A stretch of DNA of 36,695 nucleotides from Candidatus Woesearchaeota archaeon (lineage in GTDB: Archaea; Nanobdellota; Nanobdellia; Woesearchaeales; B72-G16), in contig QMQO01000001.1 in NCBI GenBank assembly GCA_003650545.1, forward strand, positions 68,845 through 105,539, given 5' to 3'. This document shows positions 18,555 through 25,299 of this stretch, in pieces. The position numbers were made by a program, and so were the translations under genes. The number at the start of each line of letters is the position of its first letter. The stretch's first letter is position 1. The notes below the pieces were generated by a model, which had not been told where the DNA came from, made no database searches, and saw only the letters and a list, made by a program, of their open reading frames with translations.

Positions 18555-18578
18555 GATGAAAAGGGCCTTATGGCCCAA
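18555..18578 (-). other. Hairpin spacer between tRNA-Asn and tRNA-Ile
   Basis: Only 24 nt separate the end of tRNA-Asn from the start of tRNA-Ile. On the minus strand it holds GGGCC-ATAA-GGCCC, a perfect 5-bp hairpin, followed by TTTT. There is no room for a separate promoter, so the two tRNAs are probably one transcript and the hairpin is a processing element, or an attenuator limiting Ile relative to Asn. Confidence 0.5.
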
Positions 18579-18765
18579 CGCCTCCGGGCAGATTTTCTCG
18601 CTGCGAAAGCAAGCTCACAACATCTCGAACTGCCGACCTTTGCCGGGTAAAGCGTTTAGTTTTACCTTGCGGTGACTGCTAGTAGGTTTAACAGCTTCGT
18701 GGTCTCAGAGAGACTCGCACGCTCTACCTATTGCTCCATGCTTAACATGTCTAAGCTACGGAGGC
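18579..18765 (-). tRNA. tRNA-Asn(GUU) with five introns
   Basis: Acceptor GCCTCCG/CGGAGGC with discriminator G. Five introns, each with BHB-like folding: 18731-18750 (20 nt, D-loop 15/16, central GCTT/GAGC, inner CATG/CATG); 18696-18715 (20 nt, 30/31, central CGTG/CACG, inner GTCTC/GAGAC); 18674-18688 (15 nt, 37/38, central CTGT/GCAG, almost no inner helix); 18640-18667 (28 nt, 43/44, inner GGTAAA/TTTACC); 18593-18623 (31 nt, T-loop 59/60, outer helix is the T-stem GGCAG/CTGCC). Splicing gives D-loop AGTAGGTA, stem TGCGG/CCGCA, loop CTGTTAA (anticodon GTT), variable AGGTC and T-loop TTCGAGT: a regular 73-nt tRNA. The lengths sum exactly (73+114=187). A TTTAAA-type TATA lies about 25-33 nt upstream. 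Confidence 0.92.
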
Positions 18766-18921
18766 ATGTATTTTGGATAAATTAGTCGTTTTTAAAGTTT
18801 ACTGTTTTCTGTTTTGAGTGCTCATTGTGAAAATTGGTTACAAAAATGATCTTCTATGTTATCTGTTATCTTTCTGAGATTTTATAGTAGAAATTACAGA
18901 AAAAAAATTTAGGTGATTGTA

Positions 18922-19230
18922 CTAAAATAGTCTTTTCTGTCCAGATTCATCATCATGTTTTAAATCATACCAAGATATAGCCATTTGAAATGGTGAATGT
19001 CCCATTGGTTTTTCTATATAAAAGTGACCACAGCTTTTATTGCTTCTAAAATTACCATGATGCATGTCTCTATTGTAGCCAGCATCTTCGGTTTGATAAA
19101 TTATATCTGATTTTACTGCATCTCTTGTAGAATCTTTATATGTTTTTACAAATCTAACAAAACGTGGTGTGATCATGCCTTCGAATCTTGCAATTCCTAG
19201 AATATCTTCTATTCTTCCACTGACATGCTC
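18922..19230 (-). pseudogene. C-terminal part of the 19209 gene in the -1 frame
   Basis: Open frame of about 100 residues continuing the upstream TraB/EreA-like reading frame after a one-base shift. Read together, ...GTWD..., ...GYFELFID... and GRIEDILGIARFEGMITP...VRFVKTYK make one lipocalin-like beta pattern, which is broken if the frames are taken separately. The shift falls near the AAAG at 19230-19233. Read on its own, the downstream ORF would begin at an internal ATG (19176) without a ribosome-binding site. It is either a real disabling frameshift, a sequencing/assembly indel, or recoding; no classical slippery heptamer is present. Confidence 0.6.
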
Positions 19231-20057
19231 TTTGTTCGTTTGTCAATAAAAAGTTCAAAATAACCACTTGATGGTTTAGTTACGTCCCATGTACCTACTA
19301 AATCCGGTTCTTCGTCAGAAAATCTTCCTCTCTCCAAAAAATTAATTGCTTTTCTCAAGCTGATAAAATCATAAGCAACATTTAGATCTGGAATGGCTTC
19401 ATCTATGAATCTTAAAATAAACTTAGAATCTACAACAATATCAGTTGAATATTGTCCAAATTCAATTCCATATTCCTCCTTAATTTCTTTTTGGTTTAAC
19501 ATCCACGCATCAGTATGCCCAATTCCAGCAATAACAGTTTGCACTTCTGCAGCAACAATGTTTCTTAAAATAGCATCGTCTCTTTCTATTAGGTGTATTC
19601 TGTCAGAATTAATCTGAGCCCTGTATAACTTTTCATTTAGCTCTACTAATTTTTTATAATGGTCCCTTTGTGACAGATCATAGTCTAATTCAGAATATTT
19701 TTCTATTATCTTCCTAACTTCAATTATTGTCTGAACATATTTTAACCAAGTAGTTTTATCCTCAAGCCATATAATCCTATGACCAGATGCTGTACAGATC
19801 TGGGCTATTCTGTCCCAGTACCTTGTTGAAGATAGGTAAGCCACCCTAAAACTATTATCGTGACAGATGGCCATAAGATTAGCTTTTACTTCTATCCAGT
19901 CTTCTGGACTTAAATTTTCAATTCCAACTCTAGTCCCTGCAGGAATTTGTTTCAATTTTTCTTCTAATTCTGAAGAAGGTTCTAGATCTATTTCTATTTT
20001 GCCTGACAACAAGTTTACTATATATCCCCCATGCACAACGCCGAACAGTCTTATCAT
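19209..20057 (-). CDS. TraB/Tiki/EreA-like protein, frameshifted at the 3' end
   Basis: 282 residues in the main frame. The N-terminal RLFGVVHGG (GxxH), the mid-protein LIERDDAILRNI (ER[D/N] motif) and VIAGIGHTDAWML (second GxxH) match the spaced motifs of the TraB/PrgY-Tiki-EreA/ChaN superfamily of putative metal-dependent hydrolases. There is no signal peptide. The coding sequence ends in a stop shortly after GYFELFID, but a compatible C-terminal domain continues in the -1 frame down to 18922, so the intact protein would be about 380 residues. Assignment is by motif only; substrate unknown. Confidence 0.5.
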   Translation of the reverse strand: MIRLFGVVHGGYIVNLLSGKIEIDLEPSSELEEKLKQIPAGTRVGIENLSPEDWIEVKANLMAICHDNSFRVAYLSSTRYWDRIAQICTASGHRIIWLEDKTTWLKYVQTIIEVRKIIEKYSELDYDLSQRDHYKKLVELNEKLYRAQINSDRIHLIERDDAILRNIVAAEVQTVIAGIGHTDAWMLNQKEIKEEYGIEFGQYSTDIVVDSKFILRFIDEAIPDLNVAYDFISLRKAINFLERGRFSDEEPDLVGTWDVTKPSSGYFELFIDKRTKSMSVEE

Positions 20058-20240
20058 CTTACTTTATCTTTTACTTTACCCTTTTATTTTACCTAGGAAT
20101 ATTAAGATCTTTTCGCTATTAATTCTTGTAACAATATTAACCTTAAAAATCTTTTGGAATAGTAATATGAAATAATGGGATGGAATAGTGGAAAGATAGC
20201 TGATTAGATTCTTTTGAACAGACAATTTTTTATTTAAGAC

Positions 20241-20547
20241 TTATCTAGTTGCTGTTTTCCATAAATATTCAAAATAGTTCTTATAAGATTCATAGACCTT
20301 TTTGTGTTCTATTAAAATGCCTATTGGATTTTCCACCCATATGATCATCGCAACTTTTCCATCAAAAACATACCGTAGAAACAGAAGAATTGAATTCTGA
20401 CAGGACATATTTTATTGTTGTTAGGGGTATTATTGTTGGTTTTATTTTAATGTTAGCTACAATTCGCATTTTAATTTTTCTCTTTACTCTTTCTTTGTTC
20501 CATTTTGGGTAATCATATGGCAAATATTCTTTTATTTTGTATTCAGC
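20241..20547 (-). pseudogene. Remnant of a TrmB-like transcription regulator
   Basis: On the minus strand one frame reads PYDYPKWNKERVKRKIKMRI, then IKYVLSEFNSSVSTVCF and a stop. The next frame continues FDGKVAMIIW, ENPIGILIEHKKVYESYKNY, FEYLWKTATR and stop. This matches the C-terminal effector domain of archaeal TrmB-type regulators (KVAIIxW, PIAILIESKEVAESYRxYFxLLW, from memory of the family). The two parts are joined by a one-base change in the A5 run at 20364-20368. The N-terminal helix-turn-helix is missing and the frame is closed upstream by a stop at 20548-20550. The remnant lies opposite the carS promoter. Confidence 0.65.
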
Positions 20548-20566
20548 TCAAGCCACAAACCAAAAC

Positions 20567-20576
20567 CTTTATATTC
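20567..20576 (+). promoter_or_regulatory. TATA box of carS
   Basis: CTTTATATTC lies about 30 nt before the ATG at 20601, the spacing expected for a leaderless archaeal transcript. No Shine-Dalgarno precedes that ATG, which supports this start over the upstream ATG at 20505. Confidence 0.5.
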
Positions 20577-20600
20577 GCTCTACTTCTTCATTGTTATAAA

Positions 20601-21164
20601 ATGAACATTGGCTTACTGATAATAATGAGCGTGTACTTCTTTTTACCAGGTGCTTTTGCTAACATGGCTCCTGTTTTCTCTAAAAACATTTTGAAATGGA
20701 TGGCTAAACCGGTTGATTTTGGTTTTAAAGTTCGTGGCAAGCCGTTATTTGGAAAGAATAAAACTTTCCGTGGATTTTTTGTTGGTTTTGTTTATGCTCT
20801 AATTGTTGTATGGGTACAAAAATGGTTGTTTTTGGATTATCCAATTATGAGAGAAATAGCTGTTATTGATTATTCAGCTATCAATATATTCATGTTGGCA
20901 TTTTTGATGAGTTTTGGAGTTCTTATTGGCGATGCTGCCGAATCTTTTTTTAAGAGACAGCGTGGTGTAGAACCTGGAAGATCATGGTTTCCATTTGATC
21001 AACTTGACTTTGTATTTGGATTTTTGATTTTTACACTTTGGACAGTTCCGTGGTTAGTTAATAAATGGTATGTTGCATTAATACTGGTTATAACAATCCC
21101 GATTTTTCATGTGATCTTTAATATTTTTGGGAAATTATTAAAATTAAAAAAAACTTGGATATGA
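20601..21164 (+). CDS. carS: CDP-archaeol synthase
   Basis: 187 residues from the ATG at 20601. It transfers CTP to digeranylgeranylglycerol phosphate, making CDP-archaeol for archaeal membrane lipids. The family signatures are clear: FLPGAFANMAPVF at the N-terminus, GKNKTFRGFFVG, and GDAAESFFKRQRGVEPGRSW followed by FPFDQLDFVFG, the CDP-alcohol-forming active region. About five membrane helices. The ORF could start at 20505, but the extra 32 residues are not family-like and the TATA box lies inside them. It is followed after 20 nt by a small membrane protein gene with a GGTGACC ribosome-binding stretch. Confidence 0.92.
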   Translation: MNIGLLIIMSVYFFLPGAFANMAPVFSKNILKWMAKPVDFGFKVRGKPLFGKNKTFRGFFVGFVYALIVVWVQKWLFLDYPIMREIAVIDYSAINIFMLAFLMSFGVLIGDAAESFFKRQRGVEPGRSWFPFDQLDFVFGFLIFTLWTVPWLVNKWYVALILVITIPIFHVIFNIFGKLLKLKKTWI

Positions 21165-21184
21165 AGATAGGGTGACCACCTAAA

Positions 21185-21616
21185 ATGGTAGAACAAACAC
21201 AAACTGAATCTGTCCTGCAGCAACAAGTTTATCCCAAAACAAAGCTGATTTCAGCTCCATGTGAAAAAACAAATGAAGACATATTAAAGATTCTTGCAGC
21301 TGTTGGGTACCCTATATGGATTTTTGCTGCTATAACAATTGCACTTTCTAAGAAAGGAGATAAGTGGCGCTACCACGGATGGCAGGCATTGTTTCTATTT
21401 GTTTGTTATATCATACTGTTCCTCGCATTAGAAACAGTGAAGATGATTTTTGGATTTATATTAGGGGTAGGGTTTATCTTTGGAATGTTACAATGGCTAT
21501 TAACAATTGCGTATTTAACAACAGCAATAGTTTATGGTGTTAAGGCGTATTCTGGCAAAATGTTTCAGATACCATTTGTGTATAAGTTTATGATGATTTC
21601 TATTAAGGAATATTGA
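21185..21616 (+). CDS. Small DUF4870/Tic20-like membrane protein
   Basis: 143 residues. A hydrophilic N-terminus of about 35 residues is followed by three or four membrane helices: AAVGYPIWIFAAITIAL, WQALFLFVCYIILFLAL, FGFILGVGFIFGMLQWLLTI and a last segment with VYGVKAYSGKMFQIPFV. The K-x-x-x-RYHGWQAL block followed by helices and AYxGKxFxIPF resembles the DUF4870/Tic20-like family of small membrane proteins, whose role is unknown. It starts 20 nt after carS and is probably co-transcribed. Confidence 0.6.
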   Translation: MVEQTQTESVLQQQVYPKTKLISAPCEKTNEDILKILAAVGYPIWIFAAITIALSKKGDKWRYHGWQALFLFVCYIILFLALETVKMIFGFILGVGFIFGMLQWLLTIAYLTTAIVYGVKAYSGKMFQIPFVYKFMMISIKEY

Positions 21617-21786
21617 TACTTCTTATTTTTTTAATTTTTTATCTTCTATTTTTTTTTACCTTTTTGATTTTATCTGTCTGAATATTTTTGATTTTATCTT
21701 CCTGAAAGTATGAACTTGTTTTTCTGAAATTATAAATACTTATTTCAGTAAACTATTTATTAATCACTAAATTATGTTTATCTTGG

Positions 21787-22959
21787 ATGCAAAAAAGAGG
21801 TTTTTTCCGCGGCATTGGTAAGAATGTTTTGATCTTAGGTTTTGTTAGTATGCTAACTGACTTAAGTAGTCAGATGGTGTTTCCTTTAATACCACTTTTC
21901 TTGTTATCTGTTCTAAAATCGCCAGCATGGGTTATAGGTTTGATAGAAGGTTCGGCTATTACAACTGCTAGTATTTTTGATGCGTTGTCCGGTCATTGGT
22001 CTGACATTGCACAAAAAAGGAAAAGATTTGTGTTTTTAGGGTATGGATTGTCGACTATAACAAAGCCGCTGTTTGCTTTGGCAACAGTATGGCCTTTTGT
22101 TTTGATTACTAGAATTGTTGAACGTGTTGGTAAGGGTATTAGAGACGCACCGCGTGATGCGCTCATTGCAGAATCGACTACTGTTAAGGCAAGGGGAAAG
22201 GCGTATGGCTTCCAACGTTCGTTAGATGGTATTGGTTCGATATTAGGAGCATGTGCAGCTTATCTGCTGCTCGACATTCTAGGGTATAGAAAACTCTTCT
22301 TGTTAACTTTTATTCCTGGATTTTTTACTGTTCTTCTTATTCTTTTTGTGAAAGAAAAAAAGAGGATTAAATATTATAAGAAAGAAAAACTGAAAATTGG
22401 TTTGAAAAATTTTCCATTAAACCTTAAACTATTCATCATAATGTCAGCTGTATTCTATCTTGGTAATTTTGGTTATACTTTTTTGTTGTTAAAGGCTAAA
22501 GATATTGGAGTTCAAGATAGCTCTGCAGTTTTAATGTACATATTGTTCTATGTTGTTTATTCTTTGTTCACTATTCCAGCAGGATTATTGTCTGATAAAC
22601 TTGGAAGAAAGCCTATACTCCTAGTTGGGTATGCTTTGTTTACAATAACATCTATAGGTTTGGTTTTTTCGACTTCGTTGTTGTCTGTTGTTGTATTTTT
22701 TGCAATTTTCGGAGTATTTTTTGCTGCTGTTGATAGTGTTCAAAGAGCTTTTGCAGTGGATCTGGCGCCTAAACGTCTAAAGGCCACGGCTTTGGGAACA
22801 TTACATGCTGCAATCGGTCTTGTTGCCCTACCTGGTGGTTTTATTGCGGGTATGTTGTGGGACAAAATTAGCCCTGCTGCAACATTTATTTATGGAGCGG
22901 TGTTGGCTGCTATTGCTATTGTAATGTTTTTCTTGTGCATTAAGCCAAAGAAGCGCTAA
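21787..22959 (+). CDS. Major facilitator superfamily transporter
   Basis: 390 residues with about 12 hydrophobic helices in two halves. The loop between helices 2 and 3 (DALSGHWSDIAQKRKRF) and its counterpart in the second half (GLLSDKLGRKPILLVG) are the MFS motif A (GxLxDRxGRR) repeats. The segment RIVERVGKGIRDAPRDALIAES is typical of the MFS subgroup annotated as multidrug or unknown-substrate efflux proteins. Substrate cannot be told from sequence. Its stop overlaps the stop of the convergent minus-strand gene by 4 nt. A possible TATA (ATTATAAATA) lies about 60 nt upstream. Confidence 0.85.
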   Translation: MQKRGFFRGIGKNVLILGFVSMLTDLSSQMVFPLIPLFLLSVLKSPAWVIGLIEGSAITTASIFDALSGHWSDIAQKRKRFVFLGYGLSTITKPLFALATVWPFVLITRIVERVGKGIRDAPRDALIAESTTVKARGKAYGFQRSLDGIGSILGACAAYLLLDILGYRKLFLLTFIPGFFTVLLILFVKEKKRIKYYKKEKLKIGLKNFPLNLKLFIIMSAVFYLGNFGYTFLLLKAKDIGVQDSSAVLMYILFYVVYSLFTIPAGLLSDKLGRKPILLVGYALFTITSIGLVFSTSLLSVVVFFAIFGVFFAAVDSVQRAFAVDLAPKRLKATALGTLHAAIGLVALPGGFIAGMLWDKISPAATFIYGAVLAAIAIVMFFLCIKPKKR

Positions 22960-23417
22960 AGCAAAATAAGAATGATTCCAATCACTAAAAACCAAACATA
23001 TTCGATAAATAATTTACCTAACATTTTTTTAAGATTGAGTTTTTCATTATTTGCAAAGAATATTACCCCTATTGTCAAGCCAAGTAAGTAAATTAATGTT
23101 GCTACAAGCTCAAAGCTCTGAAGTGTGAGTGTAGATGCATAATAGAATATAAAAGCGGTCAGTGGAAAAAGTATCCTGTTGCTTAGGTTAAAGAACAATA
23201 ACAACATAAATATGGGGGCTGCAATAAAAGCTGCATATGGGTTAACGAAGTAAGCAAATGTTCCTAGAATACCTGAGAAAAGCGAATTCTTGATGACTCT
23301 TATGTACTTTAAAGCGGGCTTTACTTCTAGCTTTGAGAGATATGCAAGTATTAAGCCAATATAAATAGAAAGAAAAGAAATAACCAATGTTGTTAGAAGA
23401 TTTATCTGTTTGACCAT
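22956..23417 (-). CDS. Unknown membrane protein
   Basis: 153 residues, almost entirely hydrophobic, with about five membrane helices and a short Lys-rich loop (NNEKLNLKKMLGK) before the last one. No family recognised. The start codon lies within the last codons of an upstream 48-residue membrane ORF (23548-23402) in another frame, so the two are translationally coupled. Its 3' end meets the MFS transporter gene tail-to-tail. Confidence 0.6.
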   Translation of the reverse strand: MVKQINLLTTLVISFLSIYIGLILAYLSKLEVKPALKYIRVIKNSLFSGILGTFAYFVNPYAAFIAAPIFMLLLFFNLSNRILFPLTAFIFYYASTLTLQSFELVATLIYLLGLTIGVIFFANNEKLNLKKMLGKLFIEYVWFLVIGIILILL

Positions 23418-23548
23418 TTTAGTAGTGGTTTGCCTCTTTTTTGGCCAAGCCAGAGAAATCTTTCGTCAATGCTTTCTTTTTTTCTTAGCAAATACGTTGT
23501 CAACACCGTAATCAACATTATTCCTATTAAGGTGATTATTTCGATCAT
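23402..23548 (-). CDS. Small single-helix membrane protein (48 aa)
   Basis: A 48-residue ORF beginning MIEIITLIGIMLITVLTTYL, i.e. one membrane helix, followed by a basic tail with the motif DERFLWLGQKRGKPLL. A strong GGGGGTGA Shine-Dalgarno lies about 9 nt before the ATG, the best evidence that it is real. It overlaps the start of the 153-residue membrane protein gene by 16 nt in a different frame, indicating coupled translation. No family recognised. Confidence 0.6.
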   Translation of the reverse strand: MIEIITLIGIMLITVLTTYLLRKKESIDERFLWLGQKRGKPLLKWSNR

Positions 23549-23585
23549 ACTACTGTCACCCCCAAATTGTTTATTTATTGTTTAT

Positions 23586-23867
23586 TTATTTCTTACTTAG
23601 TAAGATTTCAATAGAGCTGACTCTTACTTGTTTACCTTCTTTATTTTCGAATTCATCTGAGTCTATTTTGATATCCTTTACTTCTACTTGGTCTTTTAGG
23701 AAGCGTTTTATCGCTACTTCGGCTACGTCTACTGCTCTTGAAATAAATTTGCCGCGTGCTTTTACTATTATTTCGTCTGCATTTTTAGTCGTGAACTGCA
23801 TCACTATTGCAGTAACGTAGTTCATAAAGGGTTTGCCCCCAACAAAGATAGAGTTGTCTCCTGCCAT
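23586..23867 (-). CDS. albA: DNA/RNA-binding protein Alba
   Basis: 93 residues, the normal Alba size. The family pattern is present: NSIFVGGKPFMNYVTAIVMQF at the N-terminus with the nucleic-acid-contacting Lys in GGKP, then EIIVKARGKFISRAVDVAEV and a C-terminal beta hairpin with VRVSSIEILL. Alba dimers coat and bridge chromosomal DNA and also bind RNA. AAGGAGGT precedes the ATG. The S17e gene lies 12 nt upstream on the same strand, so the two form an operon. Confidence 0.93.
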   Translation of the reverse strand: MAGDNSIFVGGKPFMNYVTAIVMQFTTKNADEIIVKARGKFISRAVDVAEVAIKRFLKDQVEVKDIKIDSDEFENKEGKQVRVSSIEILLSKK

Positions 23868-23879
23868 TGCTAAACCTCC

Positions 23880-24083
23880 TTAAAGTTCTTCTTTTGTTTT
23901 TGTAAGTCTTGTAACATACCCTGCAATGATGTTTCTTAGTTTTTTACTTGGAATGTTTGCGAATTTTTCAACTAGTTTTTTATTCTCTTCAAAATTGTTC
24001 TTAAATTCATCTCCGTACTCTCTAATCAATTCGTGTGTTTTTCTCTTTATCAATTGTGTTCTGATACGTCCCATTACTGGCAT
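23880..24083 (-). CDS. rps17e: 30S ribosomal protein S17e
   Basis: 67 residues (64 from the second ATG at 24074, where MGRIRTQLIKR matches the usual S17e start MGxIRxxxIKR). The body has the eS17 pattern: IKRKTHELI followed by NKKLVEKFANIPSKKLRNIIAGYVTRL. It belongs to the small ribosomal subunit and is found in archaea and eukaryotes only. A TTTATAAA-type TATA lies about 20 nt upstream of the first ATG, so the mRNA is probably near-leaderless and the second ATG is a realistic start. Confidence 0.92.
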   Translation of the reverse strand: MPVMGRIRTQLIKRKTHELIREYGDEFKNNFEENKKLVEKFANIPSKKLRNIIAGYVTRLTKTKEEL

Positions 24084-24483
24084 GATTTTGATTTTTGTTT
24101 ATAAAAGTTTTGTAGAAAGATACATATTTTTAAATGATTGCTATATGGAAATAAAAAAATAGACTAGATATTTTCTTTTTTATTTTTTAGATTTGTCTAT
24201 TATTTTTTTTAGCTTTTTTGAAACTTAGTTTTCTAAAAGCGTACTTTTATAGATAAAATTCATTTTTTTTGGTAGATAAATTTTTATGGATAAGAGCGAT
24301 AAGAGCTAATCAACAAATAAAAATTGATGGAAAATAAAAAATGCAAACCCTTAAATATTCCTTATTTTTTTCAAAATATAAACCTATGACGTATGAAGGC
24401 GAAAGTCTGAAGAGGTAATTCATTGAATTACTTCTGGTAAAGTTAATAAAGACTAAGAGATAAAAACTAAGAGAGGGGTAATT
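24084..24483. promoter_or_regulatory. Divergent region with structured leader of rpl7ae
   Basis: This 400-nt gap lies between S17e (minus) and L7Ae (plus). The half next to S17e is AT-rich. On the plus strand a CTTAAATATTC TATA candidate near 24342 would give a leader of about 110 nt. The leader contains a long hairpin: GAA (24409-24411), a 3-nt bulge GAG, GTAATTC (24415-24421), loop, GAATTAC (24425-24431) and TTC. Close upstream, ATGA and CTGA flank a short loop (24393-24411). GAGAGGGG is the ribosome-binding site for L7Ae. Confidence 0.4.
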
Positions 24484-24804
24484 ATGGCTGATGAAGATAA
24501 AATCTATGAAATTATCGAGGTCGCAAGAAGTACTGGTAAGATCAAAAAAGGAACAAATGAAGTGACAAAAACACTTGAAAAGGGTGCTGCTAAACTGGTT
24601 GTTGTTGCAAAAGATATCACACCACCCGAAGTGGTGATGCATCTTCCTTTACTTGCTAAAGAGAAGAATGTACCGCTAGTGGAAGTGCCAAGTAAAGAAG
24701 AGCTTGGTGCAGCAGCAGGCTTAAGTGTGGGTACTGCAAGTGTTGCAGTCATTCAAGAAGGGGAAGCAAAAAACCTTATCGAAGCATTGAAGAGCGAAGG
24801 TTAA
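24484..24804 (+). CDS. rpl7ae: Ribosomal protein L7Ae
   Basis: 106 residues, slightly shorter than the usual 120. Conserved kink-turn-binding features are visible: [20 protein letters not shown], then [20 protein letters not shown], and the C-terminal hydrophobic loop [12 protein letters not shown]. Besides the large subunit, archaeal L7Ae is the core protein of box C/D and H/ACA guide RNPs and of RNase P. It starts an operon with S28e, L24e, Ndk and adenylate kinase; S28e begins 2 nt after its stop. GAGAGGGG lies upstream of the ATG. Confidence 0.95.
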   Translation: MADEDKIYEIIEVARSTGKIKKGTNEVTKTLEKGAAKLVVVAKDITPPEVVMHLPLLAKEKNVPLVEVPSKEELGAAAGLSVGTASVAVIQEGEAKNLIEALKSEG

Positions 24805-24806
24805 AA

Positions 24807-25112
24807 ATGGGGTCTACAAAGATAAGGGATTATACAAAGTTTAAGAAAGGTCAAGAAGCACAGACAAAAGGGCAGATTAACTTCAGTACAGCAGTTCCAG
24901 CAAGAGTCGAAGAGATAATAGGTCGGACCGGTGCAAGAGGCGAAGCTATTCAAGTTAGGTGTAAGGTCTTGGAAGGACGGGATCAGAACAAAGTGCTTAG
25001 ACGAAATGTTAAAGGACTTGTTAGGATCGGAGACATCCTGATGCTACGTGAGACTGAGATAGAAGCACGACCTTTGAGTAGGAAGGGTAGGGGTGTGATA
25101 AGAAATGTCTAG
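24807..25112 (+). CDS. rps28e: 30S ribosomal protein S28e, N-terminally extended
   Basis: 101 residues; S28e is normally about 65-75. The core is unmistakable: [22 protein letters not shown], then [21 protein letters not shown] and [11 protein letters not shown]. The first 28 or so residues ([16 protein letters not shown] and following) are an extension not usual in the family; there is no good internal start just before the core. The gene follows rpl7ae by 2 nt and overlaps rpl24e by 8 nt, so all are translationally coupled. Role: small-subunit protein near the mRNA exit channel. Confidence 0.93.
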   Translation: MGSTKIRDYTKFKKGQEAQTKGQINFSTAVPARVEEIIGRTGARGEAIQVRCKVLEGRDQNKVLRRNVKGLVRIGDILMLRETEIEARPLSRKGRGVIRNV

Positions 25113-25293
25113 ATGTGACTTCTGTAAAAAGGTTATAGAGCGTGGTACAGGAAAGATATATGTCAAATCAGATGGCAAAATTCTTTATTTTTGTTCAAGT
25201 AAATGTGAAAAGAATACATTTAAGCTAAATAGAAAATCACGTGAAACAAAGTGGACTCGCGAGTACCATAAACTAAAGAAGACAGGTAGATGA
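25105..25293 (+). CDS. rpl24e: 50S ribosomal protein L24e
   Basis: 62 residues, the normal archaeal size. A zinc ribbon is formed by CDFC (residues 4-7) and CSSKC (about 31-35), with family motifs [20 protein letters not shown] and TRETKW-like [11 protein letters not shown]. Overlaps rps28e by 8 nt and precedes ndk by 6 nt in the L7Ae operon. The zinc-binding cysteines are all present. Confidence 0.95.
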   Translation: MSRCDFCKKVIERGTGKIYVKSDGKILYFCSSKCEKNTFKLNRKSRETKWTREYHKLKKTGR

Positions 25294-25299
25294 TGAAAA

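Noticed and set aside
18593-18623. Joint at 58/59 for the tRNA-Asn T-loop intron
   Set aside because: It gives the acceptable loop TTCGAAT, but the BHB pairing (T-stem outer helix, TTC/GAA central, TGTTGT/GCAGCG inner) is better at 59/60, the position used in the other three tRNAs.
19228-19236. Programmed -1 frameshift site
   Set aside because: No X XXY YYZ heptamer in the right frame and no clear downstream hairpin; an indel is simpler, so I list it as a frameshift only.
20505-20600. Longer N-terminus for CarS
   Set aside because: The added 32 residues are not family-like, and the likely TATA box at 20567 lies within them.
23568-23592. TTGTTTATTTA direct repeat as a regulatory element
   Set aside because: It is a T-rich stretch just after the Alba stop codon and fits a plain archaeal termination region.
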